In this document: in pieces, positions 17,277-26,311 of the stretch
Layout of the letters: every line of letters begins with the position of its first letter
Position numbering within the stretch: the first letter of the stretch is position 1
Assembly: GCF_000308795.1 (NCBI RefSeq)
Contig: NZ_BAGK01000112.1
Location: forward strand, 1 to 40,041
Source of the DNA: Nocardia thailandica NBRC 100428
GTDB taxonomy: Bacteria; Actinomycetota; Actinomycetes; Mycobacteriales; Mycobacteriaceae
DNA: 40,041 nt
Direction of reading: 5' to 3'
The notes under the pieces: generated by a model
What the model saw: the letters and a program-made list of their open reading frames with translations, nothing else
What the model was told of the DNA's origin: nothing
The model's database searches: none
Position numbers and translations under genes: made by a program

Positions 17277-19502
17277 ATGGGCCGGGAGTACGGCGCGACC
17301 CGGATCGGTGTGGCGGAGACGATGGCGGGGATCGCGGTGCGGTTCCGGCACGTGAGCTGCGCGCTCGTCGCGGTCTGCGCGCTGTTCCTGCCCGGCGATC
17401 CGAGCGTGGCGGCCACCGTCGGGCTGGTGGCCTGGTCAGCCGCCCGGTTGCTGCGGCCGCGCACGGGACCGCGCTGGGAAACCGCGGACCTCGTCGTCGC
17501 GCTGATCTACGTGGCGTCCTCCGTCACGGTGACGACCGACCCGCTGCTGATCGGCGCGGCCCCGCAGACCAAGATCGCCGCCTGTTCGATCATCTCCGGC
17601 GCCCTCGCTCGGCCGGTGGCGGCCTCGGCGCTCGGCGCCGGGGCGGTGCTGCTGGTGACCGTGCTGTCGTTCCGCGCGGCGCCCGCCGCCACCGTGCTGA
17701 CCACCTTCACCGTCGCCTACCTGCCGGTGGTGTGGCTGCTCACCGTCGGCATCCGCGCCGTGGTGCTGACCGTGGCCGCCCAGGAGGACGACGCGGGGGC
17801 CGCGCTCGCCGCCGCCCGGCTGCGCCGCGACATCGCGGCCGCCAAACGCCGCTACCAGCGCGAACAGTGGGCGGTTCTGCACGACACCGCCGCGGCCACC
17901 CTGATGCTGGTCGGCGCGGGCACGCCCCTCGACCGCGGCAGGCTCGCCGCCCAGGCCGCCGCCGACGTCGAGGCGCTCGAGGCCGGCGTCCCGCTGACCC
18001 GGCCCGCCACCACCGACCTCGCGCGGGCGCTGGACGAGCCGATCCGGCGCACACGCACCCCCGTGGTGCGCCACGGGCCCGCGTCGGTCCCCGTGCCGGG
18101 CGAGATCGGGTGGGCCGTCGCGGCGGCGGCCCGCGAGGCGCTGGCCAACGTGGACCGCCACGCCGGGGCGAGCCGGGTCCGCGTGGAGCTCGCGCCCGGC
18201 CGGGTGGTGCTGGTCGACGACGGACGCGGCCCGAGTGCCCGGCCGGACGGCGACCGGACGCGGCACGGGATCGGCATGTCCATCGTGGGGCGCCTGCGGG
18301 CGGTCGGCGGCGACGCCGAGATCGGCCCGGCGGCGGGCGGGGGCACCCGCGTCGAGCTGACCTGGCCGGACGCCGCTCCCGTCGCGTCCGGGCCGGATCC
18401 GCTCGATCGTGTCGAGCGGGTGCGCACCCGGCTGGCCGTCGGGCTGGCCGCGATGGCGGTCGGCAACGCCGTGCTGCAGACGGTGATCGGCCGGATCGAG
18501 GCGGGTCCCGGCGCCCCGTGGCCGGTCGACCTCGCGGGCACCCTCGTGACCGTGGCCGTCGCGACGACGGCGGTGCTCGTCCCGCTCTCGCGCCGCCGCG
18601 CCGCCGCGCTGATGGCCGCCATGATCGCCGCCGCGCTCGTGTACTGCGCGATCCTGCCCGATTCGCTGGTGTTCACCGTGGTGAACTGGCCGATCAGCAC
18701 CGTCGGCTGGGTGCTGGTGGTGATCGGGTTGCGACAGCCCGGCGGGCTGACCGTCGGCGCGCTCGTGCTGTGGTGGGCCGCGATCGGGGTGTCCGTGGCG
18801 GCCGTGCGCCCGGGCGCGCTGCCCCTCTACGGGCTCTACACCGCGCCCATCCTGTTCGCCGAGATCCTGGTGGGCGTGCTGGCCACCGTGGTCGCGGGGG
18901 CGGTGCGCGCGATCGGGGAGCGGGACCGCGCCCGCCGCGCCGCCGAGGGCGCGGCGCGGATCGAGCGGGTCCTCGAGACCGATTGCCGCAGAAGGTATCG
19001 CGAGCGGCTGCGCACCACCCTGCCGCTGCTGCGCGGGCTCGCCGACGGCACGCACGCACCCGACGACCCCGCCGTCCGGCGCGCCGCCCGCGCCGAGCAC
19101 GACCGCCTCCGCCGGTTGTTCGCGCGCTTCGACTGCCTGGATCACCCCCTCTTCGAACAACTCTCGGCCCACATCGACGACGCCGAGGAGCGCGGGGTCG
19201 CGGTCACCGTCGAGGCGGGCGGCGACCTGCCCCGCCTGGCGCCGGGGCAGGTCGCGGCGGCCACCGAGTCCGTCGGCGCGGTGCTGGCCGCCGTCCGGAC
19301 CGCCGCCCGGCTGGTCGCCGCCGACGAGGACGGCGCGCTGGTCGTCAGCGTGGTCGGCGACGTCGAACCCGCGGTCGCCGAGCGCCTGGCCGACCGCTGG
19401 CATCGCACGGAACCCGCTGCGGCGCTGGCGATCACGGGCTCGCACACGCACGGCTCGTTCTGGCTGGAGGTCGCGGCGCGGCCGCCGGTCCACCCCCGGT
19501 GA
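17277..19502 (+). CDS. Tandem NarL-type histidine-kinase-like membrane protein
   Basis: A 741-aa protein with two sensor-kinase-like halves. Half 1 has about five or six helices (about 20-165), a HisKA_3-like segment with LHDTAAATLM (His 202), then an HATPase domain with N-box AAREALANVDRHAGA (Asn 291), VDDGRG (313-318), HGIGMSIV (330-337) and GGGTRVELTW. Half 2 has about six helices (about 390-540) followed by a degenerate kinase-like region (about 545-735) in which I find neither the His motif nor the ATP boxes. No response regulator is adjacent. The start at ATG 17277 has TAACAT 8 bases upstream and no ribosome-binding site, so it is probably leaderless. It may signal to a distant NarL/LuxR-type regulator. 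Confidence 0.8.
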   Translation: MGREYGATRIGVAETMAGIAVRFRHVSCALVAVCALFLPGDPSVAATVGLVAWSAARLLRPRTGPRWETADLVVALIYVASSVTVTTDPLLIGAAPQTKIAACSIISGALARPVAASALGAGAVLLVTVLSFRAAPAATVLTTFTVAYLPVVWLLTVGIRAVVLTVAAQEDDAGAALAAARLRRDIAAAKRRYQREQWAVLHDTAAATLMLVGAGTPLDRGRLAAQAAADVEALEAGVPLTRPATTDLARALDEPIRRTRTPVVRHGPASVPVPGEIGWAVAAAAREALANVDRHAGASRVRVELAPGRVVLVDDGRGPSARPDGDRTRHGIGMSIVGRLRAVGGDAEIGPAAGGGTRVELTWPDAAPVASGPDPLDRVERVRTRLAVGLAAMAVGNAVLQTVIGRIEAGPGAPWPVDLAGTLVTVAVATTAVLVPLSRRRAAALMAAMIAAALVYCAILPDSLVFTVVNWPISTVGWVLVVIGLRQPGGLTVGALVLWWAAIGVSVAAVRPGALPLYGLYTAPILFAEILVGVLATVVAGAVRAIGERDRARRAAEGAARIERVLETDCRRRYRERLRTTLPLLRGLADGTHAPDDPAVRRAARAEHDRLRRLFARFDCLDHPLFEQLSAHIDDAEERGVAVTVEAGGDLPRLAPGQVAAATESVGAVLAAVRTAARLVAADEDGALVVSVVGDVEPAVAERLADRWHRTEPAAALAITGSHTHGSFWLEVAARPPVHPR

Positions 19503-19562
19503 CGCGCCGGGTGACGGCTGTTAAGCTCGCCCGGCTCCATGTCATCGATTCCGGGGGGAACC

Positions 19563-20312
19563 GTGGTTCGTCTCTTTCTCCTGCTCGCCGTCTTCTCCGG
19601 CGTGCTCTCCGTGCTCGCCTTCCAGCAGGGCGGCCCGCTACCCGGCGTGATCTTCGCACTGGTCGCGGCCTCGCCGGTCATCGCGCTCGTCGTCTCGCTC
19701 GTCCGCACCCGCCGCAACGGCGGTGAGCGTCGGCCCTTCGGCAGGGGCGCGCGGATCGCGGTCGCCGTCGTGAGCGTCGCCGGGCTGGTCGGGGCGGGAT
19801 ACTCCGCCTACTGGATGTTCCTGGTGCCCAAGGCCAGTGACGCCGAACTGACCTCCGCCTCGGCCCTGGAGAAGGTCTGCCACACGCCGCGCAAGTACTT
19901 CCCCGACGCGGCCGCGTTCACCGGCGCGGGCCCGCACCCGATCGCGATCTTCCTGGCCAACGAGTCCGACGGGCTCGATCACGACAGCCTCGACTATTCC
20001 GCGCCCGCCGCCTGGAATCCGAAGGACCCGCGCACCGTCCAGCTCGTCGCCTGTTTCGACGACGTGGACTCGGGACCGTTCCTGGCCGACTGCACCTTCA
20101 CCTCCGGCTCGCTGCCGCAGTACCAGGGCCGCTACCGGGGCACCGTCTACGAGGCGCACACGGGCAAGGAGGTGGGTTCGGTCGCCGTCAGCGGCAAGAA
20201 TTCCTCGGACTGCCCCTTCTCGGCCCTGACCAAGGGCGACAATCCCCGCCTGCACACCGAGCCCGATCTCGCCGAGTATCAGCGGGCCCTCGGCACCTAC
20301 GTCGGGAACTGA
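19563..20312 (+). CDS. Membrane-anchored protein of unknown function
   Basis: A 249-aa protein with three predicted helices (about 2-20, 25-48 and 65-88) and an extracytoplasmic domain of about 155 residues. That domain has four Cys (KVCHTPRKYFPDA, VACFDDVD, LADCTF, SDCPFS), which could form two disulphides. I do not recognise the family. The start is GTG 19563 behind GGGGGGAA; ATG 19539 in the same frame is an alternative. It ends 13 bases before the iron-regulated promoter at 20326. Confidence 0.7.
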   Translation: MVRLFLLLAVFSGVLSVLAFQQGGPLPGVIFALVAASPVIALVVSLVRTRRNGGERRPFGRGARIAVAVVSVAGLVGAGYSAYWMFLVPKASDAELTSASALEKVCHTPRKYFPDAAAFTGAGPHPIAIFLANESDGLDHDSLDYSAPAAWNPKDPRTVQLVACFDDVDSGPFLADCTFTSGSLPQYQGRYRGTVYEAHTGKEVGSVAVSGKNSSDCPFSALTKGDNPRLHTEPDLAEYQRALGTYVGN

Positions 20313-20325
20313 TCGAGGCGCCGGG

Positions 20326-20355
20326 TTGACTACTTAGGTAAGCCTGACCTATGGT
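20326..20355 (+). promoter_or_regulatory. Iron-regulated promoter: -35, IdeR box, -10
   Basis: A -35 TTGACT (20326-20331) and a -10 TATGGT (20350-20355) are 18 bases apart. Between and overlapping them is an IdeR/DtxR box at 20334-20352 (TTAGGTAAGCCTGACCTAT), 15 of 19 matches to the consensus. IdeR binding here would block RNA polymerase, so transcription should rise under iron limitation. The only thing immediately downstream is the short terminated unit at 20362. Confidence 0.8.
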
Positions 20356-20361
20356 TATCTC

Positions 20362-20455
20362 GGCGTACGGATCGAGCCGGAGGTCCTGAGGGCTGCAGTC
20401 GACCCCGCGATCCGAGCCGCGGCGGGCCCCACCACAAGTGGGGCCCGCCGCATCG
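20362..20455 (+). ncRNA. Candidate iron-responsive small RNA (MrsI-like)
   Basis: From the expected start about 7 bases after the -10, a transcript of about 95 nt would run to the hairpin at 20419-20451. It holds no convincing ORF: the ATG at 20351 overlaps the -10 and its frame ends after 12 codons. A 7-bp outer stem is formed by CGGATCG (20368-20374) and CGATCCG (20408-20414). Inside it, AGCC (20375-20378) pairs with GGCT (20391-20394) and presents the 12-base loop GGAGGTCCTGAG. From memory, M. tuberculosis MrsI (ncRv11846) is an IdeR-controlled iron-sparing sRNA in the gap before Rv1847. Here the unit sits directly before the Rv1847-like thioesterase. Homology is inferred from position and control, not from alignment. 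Confidence 0.7.
20419..20451 (+). terminator. Strong hairpin terminator of the candidate sRNA
   Basis: GCGGCGGGCCCCAC (20419-20432) and its perfect inverse complement (20438-20451) form a 14-bp stem with a 5-base loop. Only a weak T-containing stretch follows (ATCGTCT). It separates the short transcript from the thioesterase gene. Confidence 0.8.
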
Positions 20456-20486
20456 TCTCCGCCCCGACCGTGTAGAACCGGATTTC

Positions 20487-20921
20487 ATGAGCGAGACACC
20501 GCAGTCCCTGTCCGAGGCGACGCCGGAGCTGATGAACAAGGTCAGCGAGGGCACCTTCACCGACCTGATCGGCCTGAGGTACACCGAGGTCGGACCGGAC
20601 CGGGTACGCGCCGAATGGGAGGTGCGCCCGCAGCTGCACCAGCCCGCGGGCATCCAGAACGGCGGCGTCTACTGCACCGTCATCGAGACCCTGGCCAGCG
20701 TGGGGGCGGGCGTCTGGCTGGGCGAGCGCGGCGCCGTCGTCGGGGTCAACAACAACACCGACTTCCTGCGCGCGGTCCGCGACGGCCTGCTCACCGGCGA
20801 GGCGACCCCGATCCACCGGGGTCGCTCACAGCAGCTGTGGATCGTGGTGATCAGCGACGCCGAGGGCCGCACCGTGGCGCGCGGTCAGGTCCGGTTGCAG
20901 AACCTGTCGCCGCAGGGCTGA
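20487..20921 (+). CDS. Hot-dog fold thioesterase (PaaI/YiiD type, Rv1847-like)
   Basis: A 144-aa hot-dog protein. The core has HQPAGIQNGGVYCTVIETLA, the family helix and catalytic-loop region (HxxGxxNGGxxxxxxE), and GVNNNTDFLRAV, GEATPIHRGRSQQLWIV and VARGQVRLQNL for the strands. Relatives hydrolyse acyl-CoA thioesters in the cytoplasm; the substrate is unknown. It is the positional counterpart of M. tuberculosis Rv1847, which sits directly upstream of ureA there. The start is ATG 20487; a TAGAAC 8 bases upstream (20473-20478) and lack of a ribosome-binding site suggest a leaderless mRNA. Confidence 0.88.
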   Translation: MSETPQSLSEATPELMNKVSEGTFTDLIGLRYTEVGPDRVRAEWEVRPQLHQPAGIQNGGVYCTVIETLASVGAGVWLGERGAVVGVNNNTDFLRAVRDGLLTGEATPIHRGRSQQLWIVVISDAEGRTVARGQVRLQNLSPQG

Positions 20922-20935
20922 GCCGGGCTCAGCCC
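20915..20935. terminator. Bidirectional hairpin over two convergent stop codons
   Basis: GGGCTGAGC (20915-20923) and GCTCAGCCC (20927-20935) form a perfect 9-bp stem with a 3-base loop. The thioesterase TGA (20919-20921) and the stop of the minus-strand small gene (20929-20931) both lie inside the stem. Confidence 0.65.
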
Positions 20936-21117
20936 GCGACGTCGACGGCCGCGCGCACGGCGAGCGCGGGCGCGGCGAGGGGACAGGACTCGTCCTCGGC
21001 CGTGAACGCCGCGCGGGGCGCCCGGATCTGGCCGTTGCACGTGTTGTAGGTGAGCATTCCCACGCCGACGGCCGCGAGCAGTGCGGCCCCACGGACCAGG
21101 AAGGCGAGCAACTCCAC
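20929..21117 (-). CDS. Small secreted or membrane protein, unknown
   Basis: A 62-aa protein with one hydrophobic N-terminal segment (LLAFLVRGAALLAAVGVGML), then a short tail with two Cys (YNTCNGQ and DESCPLAAPA). It could be a signal anchor or a cleaved small exported peptide. The start is GTG 21117 behind GGGGAA with a 6-base gap. A minus-strand -10 candidate TATACG lies about 65 bases upstream. It is divergent from ureA. The coordinates are supported by the good ribosome-binding site and the matching terminator; the function is unknown. Confidence 0.55.
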   Translation of the reverse strand: MELLAFLVRGAALLAAVGVGMLTYNTCNGQIRAPRAAFTAEDESCPLAAPALAVRAAVDVAG

Positions 21118-21208
21118 GCTCTGTTCCCCTCGGATCGGGTACGGCAGCCGGGGAACCCCTGCTGTGAAAGCAGCATCGTATAAGGCCAGCCCGCGGCGCG
21201 CACGGGGT

Positions 21209-21232
21209 GTCGGAAACCGGACGGTCGGAAAC
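21209..21232 (+). repeat. Direct repeat GTCGGAAAC in the ureA upstream region
   Basis: GTCGGAAAC occurs at 21209-21217 and 21224-21232, a 15-base period, about 95 bases upstream of ureA. It contains GAAAC as in GlnR sites, but the spacing differs from the usual 11-base half-site period, so a nitrogen-regulator site is only a possibility. Confidence 0.35.
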
Positions 21233-21323
21233 GGCGACCGGCGCGGGCACCGCCGTGGCGGGCGCGGGCGCGGCGCTCGTGCCAGAATGACCAGATCAGT
21301 CCCCGCACCGTGAGGAGACCCGC

Positions 21324-21626
21324 ATGCGCCTGTCGCCGCACGAGCAGGAGCGGCTGCTGCTGAGCTACGCCGCCGAACTCGCCCGGCGCAGGCGGGCCCG
21401 CGGGCTCAAACTCAACCACCCCGAGGCGGTCGCGATCATCACCGACCACGTCCTCGAGGGCGCGCGCGACGGCCGCACGGTGGCCGAGCTGATGAGTTCG
21501 GGACGCGCGGTACTCGCCCGCGACGACGTCATGGCCGGGGTGCCGGAGATGATCCACGACGTGCAGGTCGAGGCGACCTTCCCGGACGGCACCAAGCTGG
21601 TCACCGTCCATCACCCGATCGCCTAG
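21324..21626 (+). CDS. ureA: Urease subunit gamma
   Basis: A 100-aa protein, the usual length for UreA, the smallest structural subunit of the nickel enzyme that hydrolyses urea to ammonia and carbamate. Conserved segments are [44 protein letters not shown] (in pieces), [21 protein letters not shown] and TVHHPI. The start is ATG 21324 behind GAGGAG. It begins the ureABC unit; ureB follows after 8 bases. Confidence 0.97.
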   Translation: MRLSPHEQERLLLSYAAELARRRRARGLKLNHPEAVAIITDHVLEGARDGRTVAELMSSGRAVLARDDVMAGVPEMIHDVQVEATFPDGTKLVTVHHPIA

Positions 21627-21634
21627 GAGCGCCC

Positions 21635-21946
21635 GTGATCCCCGGTGAAATCCTCTGCGCCGCAGGCGTCGTCGAGCTCAACCCCGGCGCGGTCCGGACC
21701 GTGCTCGACGTCGTCAACACCGGTGACCGCCCGGTCCAGGTGGGATCGCACGTGCACTTCCCCCAGGCCAACGCCGCCCTCGACTTCGACCGCGCCGCCG
21801 CGCACGGCCTGCGCCTCGACATCCCCGCGGGCACCGCCGTGCGTTTCGAACCCGGTCTGCCGCAGCGGGTCTCGCTCGTCCCGATCGGCGGGACGCGTGA
21901 GGTCCACGGCATCAGCACCCCGGCGCCCGGCCGCCTGGACGGCTGA
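21635..21946 (+). CDS. ureB: Urease subunit beta
   Basis: A 103-aa UreB. Conserved features are the opening [26 protein letters not shown] and the [19 protein letters not shown] segment, [15 protein letters not shown] and the closing V-L-V-P-I-GG type strand. The start is GTG 21635 with AGGAGC 4-5 bases upstream. It packs with UreA and UreC in the (alpha-beta-gamma)3 enzyme. It is separate from UreA, as in mycobacteria, and not fused as in Helicobacter. Confidence 0.97.
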   Translation: MIPGEILCAAGVVELNPGAVRTVLDVVNTGDRPVQVGSHVHFPQANAALDFDRAAAHGLRLDIPAGTAVRFEPGLPQRVSLVPIGGTREVHGISTPAPGRLDG

Positions 21947-21970
21947 GACACCCGGACACCCGGACACCCG
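21947..21970 (+). repeat. Three tandem copies of GACACCCG between ureB and ureC
   Basis: Three perfect 8-mers start one base after the ureB stop and account for about half of the 50-base ureB-ureC spacer. The ureC ribosome-binding site lies beyond them. Confidence 0.8.
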
Positions 21971-21996
21971 TTGCCCCGCTACGCAGGAGAGTGCCG

Positions 21997-23718
<1,722 letters not shown>

Positions 23719-23741
23719 GCGCACCCGCCGCCTGCCGCGGC

Positions 23742-23775
23742 GCCGAGGACGCGGCCGGCGGCGGGCGTCCTCGGC
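23742..23775. terminator. Bidirectional terminator between ureC and the lipase
   Basis: GCCGAGGACGC (23742-23752) pairs perfectly with GCGTCCTCGGC (23765-23775); the 12-base loop is itself GC-palindromic. It fills the gap between the ureC stop and the convergent lipase stop and marks the end of the ureABC transcript. Confidence 0.75.
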
Positions 23776-25092
23776 TCAGTCGATCGAGCAGCCGGCGACG
23801 GGCTCGCCCGCCAGCCGGTCGAGCAGGTAGCCGACGGCGTTGTCGGGACCGAACCCGTCGATCAGTTCCGGGCCGAAGTGGTTGGGGATGGTGGCTCCCG
23901 GCAGGATCGGCGGCAGCTCGTTGGTGCGGAAGGTGACCGTGGCGCCCTGGCCGCACCAGTCCTCGGCGAGCCGCCTGGCCTGGCCGTAGGGCACGGTGTC
24001 GTCGTTGCGGCCGCTCGTGATCAGGACCGGTGTCGCGGGCGGCCGCTTGCCGAGGCGCATGTCGGCCAGCGCAGGCCCCGCCTCGGGGATGTCCGCGAGA
24101 TGCTCGGTGAGCGAACGGCCGTCCACGGTCAGCGCGTTCGTGCGCAGGAAGGGATGGCGCACGATCAGGTCGGCGATGCACTCGTCGCTCAGCGCGGCCA
24201 GCTCGTCGCGGCCCGCCGGGCTGGTCACCCGGTCGACCGCGGCGTGCAGGTCGGGGTAGCGGGCGAGCAGGCCGTTGATCGCGAAGCCGATGGCGCCGCC
24301 GATGAGCGCGCCGTCGATCCCGGACAGGATCGCGGCCAGGTCCGCGACCGGACCGCCCGCCCAGGTGCCCTTCAGGTTCAGCTCCGGCGCGTAGTCGGCC
24401 TGCATCTCCGCGGCCGCCGCGCTCGCGCCGCCGCCCTGCGAGTACCCCCACAGCACCAGCGGAGTGTCGGCGCCGACGCCGCCGAGCGCGTTGGCCGCGC
24501 GGGCGCCGTCGAGCATGGCGTGTCCCTCCTCGATGCCGTTGGCGAACGTGTGGATTCCCGGCGTGCCGAGTCCGACGTAGTCGGTGACCAGGACCCGGGC
24601 GCCCAGCGCGCTCCACACCGCCGAGGACGGCAGCTCCTGGTTGGCCGAGATCCCCAGCGGTGCGGTGAAGGCGGTGACGCCGGTGCCGAACGCCTTGGAC
24701 ATGGCGCAGCGGTCGGCCTGGCCCGAGGTGCCGGGGCCGATCACGACCGTCGGGCGCGGGCCCGGACCCTGCCACGGGTTGTCCGGCTCCAGGTAGGTCC
24801 CCGTCACCGCGACGGGGGAACCGTCCTGCAGGCGGGTCGTGTACATGACCAGGCGGGCGCGCGCGGGCCAGCCCTGCGCGGTCGGCGCCGCGGCCAGGAT
24901 CGCCATCGGCTGGGTCTTGACGACGGTGCCCGAGCCGGAGGGCAGCCGCGCGGGCGGGGTGTAGAAGTCTGAGGGGTCGGCCACCGCAGGGGCCGCGGTG
25001 AAGCACGACACCGCGGCCAGGGTCGCCAACGCCGCGGTCGCGGCACGCCGCCGCGTCCCGCGTCGCCTGTCCCGCCGATTCTGTTGCTGCAT
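23776..25092 (-). CDS. Secreted lipase (secretory lipase / LIP family)
   Basis: A 438-aa exported alpha/beta hydrolase. The N-terminus has a run of Arg followed by a hydrophobic stretch and an AVA|DP cleavage site (about residue 38); the RR content allows Tat export. The nucleophile elbow is GYSQGG (Ser 218). The acid is probably in SGRNDDTVPY and the His in PNHFGPE near the C-terminus. The family (PF03583-like) hydrolyses acylglycerols and esters outside the cell. The start is ATG 25092 with GGAGAG 5-6 bases upstream. It is divergent from the EspL-like gene; two inverted repeats in the shared upstream region may regulate it. Confidence 0.9.
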   Translation of the reverse strand: MQQQNRRDRRRGTRRRAATAALATLAAVSCFTAAPAVADPSDFYTPPARLPSGSGTVVKTQPMAILAAAPTAQGWPARARLVMYTTRLQDGSPVAVTGTYLEPDNPWQGPGPRPTVVIGPGTSGQADRCAMSKAFGTGVTAFTAPLGISANQELPSSAVWSALGARVLVTDYVGLGTPGIHTFANGIEEGHAMLDGARAANALGGVGADTPLVLWGYSQGGGASAAAAEMQADYAPELNLKGTWAGGPVADLAAILSGIDGALIGGAIGFAINGLLARYPDLHAAVDRVTSPAGRDELAALSDECIADLIVRHPFLRTNALTVDGRSLTEHLADIPEAGPALADMRLGKRPPATPVLITSGRNDDTVPYGQARRLAEDWCGQGATVTFRTNELPPILPGATIPNHFGPELIDGFGPDNAVGYLLDRLAGEPVAGCSID

Positions 25093-25162
25093 GACCACTC
25101 TCCGTGAAACGCCACGCCCGCGCCGTCGCGGATGTGTCCTGGCTCGCACGTTTCCCCCGACA

Positions 25163-25174
25163 TGACGTGCGTCA
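25163..25174. promoter_or_regulatory. Palindrome TGACGTGCGTCA upstream of the lipase
   Basis: A perfect inverted repeat of two 5-base arms around 2 bases, 71 bases upstream of the lipase start, in the divergent region 25093-25323. It is a candidate operator for an unidentified regulator. Confidence 0.4.
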
Positions 25175-25195
25175 CCGGTTACGCGCCACCGGACG

Positions 25196-25208
25196 GTAAC
25201 ACGGTTAC
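25196..25208. promoter_or_regulatory. Palindrome GTAAC-ACG-GTTAC in the lipase/EspL-like intergenic region
   Basis: Two perfect 5-base arms around 3 bases. A further GGTTAC at 25178-25183 is a third copy of one arm. This is typical of a dimeric repressor site; the regulator is unknown. Confidence 0.4.
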
Positions 25209-25323
25209 TACCTTCGGGAAAAGCGGCGTTCGGGTCCGGGCGCGGTGAGTGCGAACCCGGCAGTCGGCTAGGCTCGGCGCGCGAATCGCGGGGGTGGTCG
25301 CCCCCGTAGGGAAGGGGAGCGGG

Positions 25324-25857
25324 ATGAACGACCTCGAAGCCGCGGCGGGCGATCTGGCCGGATGGGCCGCCGAGATGGAACGCAAGGCACAGACCTACCA
25401 GGAGCTGCACGGCCGGATGGCCGCGGTGTCGATCACCGAAACCTCGGCCGACCGGCGCGTCTCGGTGACCGTGGACGCCAACGGCGTCACCACCGCGATC
25501 ACCCTCGCGCCCGCGCTGCGCGGCGCCGACCCGGCCGCGATCGCCGGCGAACTCATGGCCTGCACCCGCCGCGCGCAGGCCCGCCTCCGCGCCCGGGTGA
25601 CCGAACTCGTGCACGACACCCTCGGCACCGACTCGGTCGGGGAGACCATCGTCGGCCAGTACGCCGAACGCTTCCCCGACCCGGCCGACCTCGAGGCGCC
25701 GCCCACGCCTCCCGCAACGCCCACCCCGCCGGCCTTCCCGGTCGCCCCGCCCGCCCCGGCCCCCGGCACCCGGGCCCCCGGCCGCGACCACGCCGTCACC
25801 CCCGAGGAACCCTCCGAGGACGACCTGTACTTCCGCCGCCGGTCCTGGCTCGAGTGA
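25324..25857 (+). CDS. YbaB/EbfC-family protein (EspL-like), first gene of T7SS cassette
   Basis: A 177-aa protein. Residues about 5-125 fit the YbaB/EbfC fold: a helix, then SADRRVSVTVDANGVTTAIT, then a long helix of small and Arg residues. The fold is found in nucleoid proteins and in the ESX-associated protein EspL. A Pro-rich linker (about 130-160) leads to an acidic, aromatic end (EEPSEDDLYFRRRSW). The start is ATG 25324 behind GGGGAGCGGG. It is followed by an EspC-like and a WXG-containing gene on the same strand, the context usual for YbaB-like proteins tied to type VII secretion, where they act as chaperones or regulators. Confidence 0.75.
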   Translation: MNDLEAAAGDLAGWAAEMERKAQTYQELHGRMAAVSITETSADRRVSVTVDANGVTTAITLAPALRGADPAAIAGELMACTRRAQARLRARVTELVHDTLGTDSVGETIVGQYAERFPDPADLEAPPTPPATPTPPAFPVAPPAPAPGTRAPGRDHAVTPEEPSEDDLYFRRRSWLE

Positions 25858-25976
25858 CCGCGCGCCGGGCCCGGCGAACTCCCGGGAACCGGATCGGGCC
25901 CGGCCGCGTCCAACCAGAGCGAGTGCATCGAGACCGTGCCGTCCGGCCGGTGTCCGGAGCGAGGAGGAGGTCACCT

Positions 25977-26309
25977 GTGAGTTGTCCTGTCGTGAACGTG
26001 AAGCCGGACGCGATCCGGACGCACGCGAGTGCGGTCGACGAGGTGTCGGGCGGGGTGGCGAAGGCACGGGAGGCGGCGGGCTACCTGGCGAACGCCGACG
26101 ACGGCTACGGGCTCCTGGTGAAGCCGTACGCGGTCACCACCCTCGGCTCCCTGCACGACGAGATCACCAGCGCGCTCGACGAACTCGACACCCTGACCGC
26201 CGAGATGCCCGGCAAGCTCCGCACCGCCGCCGACGGCTTCGAGACCTGCGACACGACCCGCGCGGGCGACCTCGCGGGCAAGCAGGCCGAGATCGAGAAG
26301 AGCGTGTGA
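25977..26309 (+). CDS. EspC-family type VII secretion target
   Basis: A 110-aa helical-hairpin protein. NVKPDAIRTHASAVDEVSGG begins helix 1, and helix 2 runs from SLHDEITSALDELDTLTAEM to FETCDTTRAGDL. This is the pattern of the EspC/DUF2580 group of ESX substrates, which form dimers with a partner and leave through the ESX channel. The start is GTG 25977 with GAGGAGG 6 bases upstream. No canonical YxxxD/E signal is evident, so export may depend on the partner. The next gene starts 2 bases after its stop. Confidence 0.75.
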   Translation: MSCPVVNVKPDAIRTHASAVDEVSGGVAKAREAAGYLANADDGYGLLVKPYAVTTLGSLHDEITSALDELDTLTAEMPGKLRTAADGFETCDTTRAGDLAGKQAEIEKSV

Positions 26310-26311
26310 CC

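Noticed and set aside
20351..20389. 12-codon leaderless peptide ORF (MVISAYGSSRRS) in the iron-regulated unit
   Set aside because: Its ATG lies inside the -10 hexamer and would be upstream of the transcription start. No ribosome-binding site is possible there.
21209..21232. GlnR operator upstream of ureA
   Set aside because: GAAAC occurs twice, but the period is 15 and the GTNAC half-sites are missing, so the GlnR pattern is not met. It is kept only as a direct repeat.
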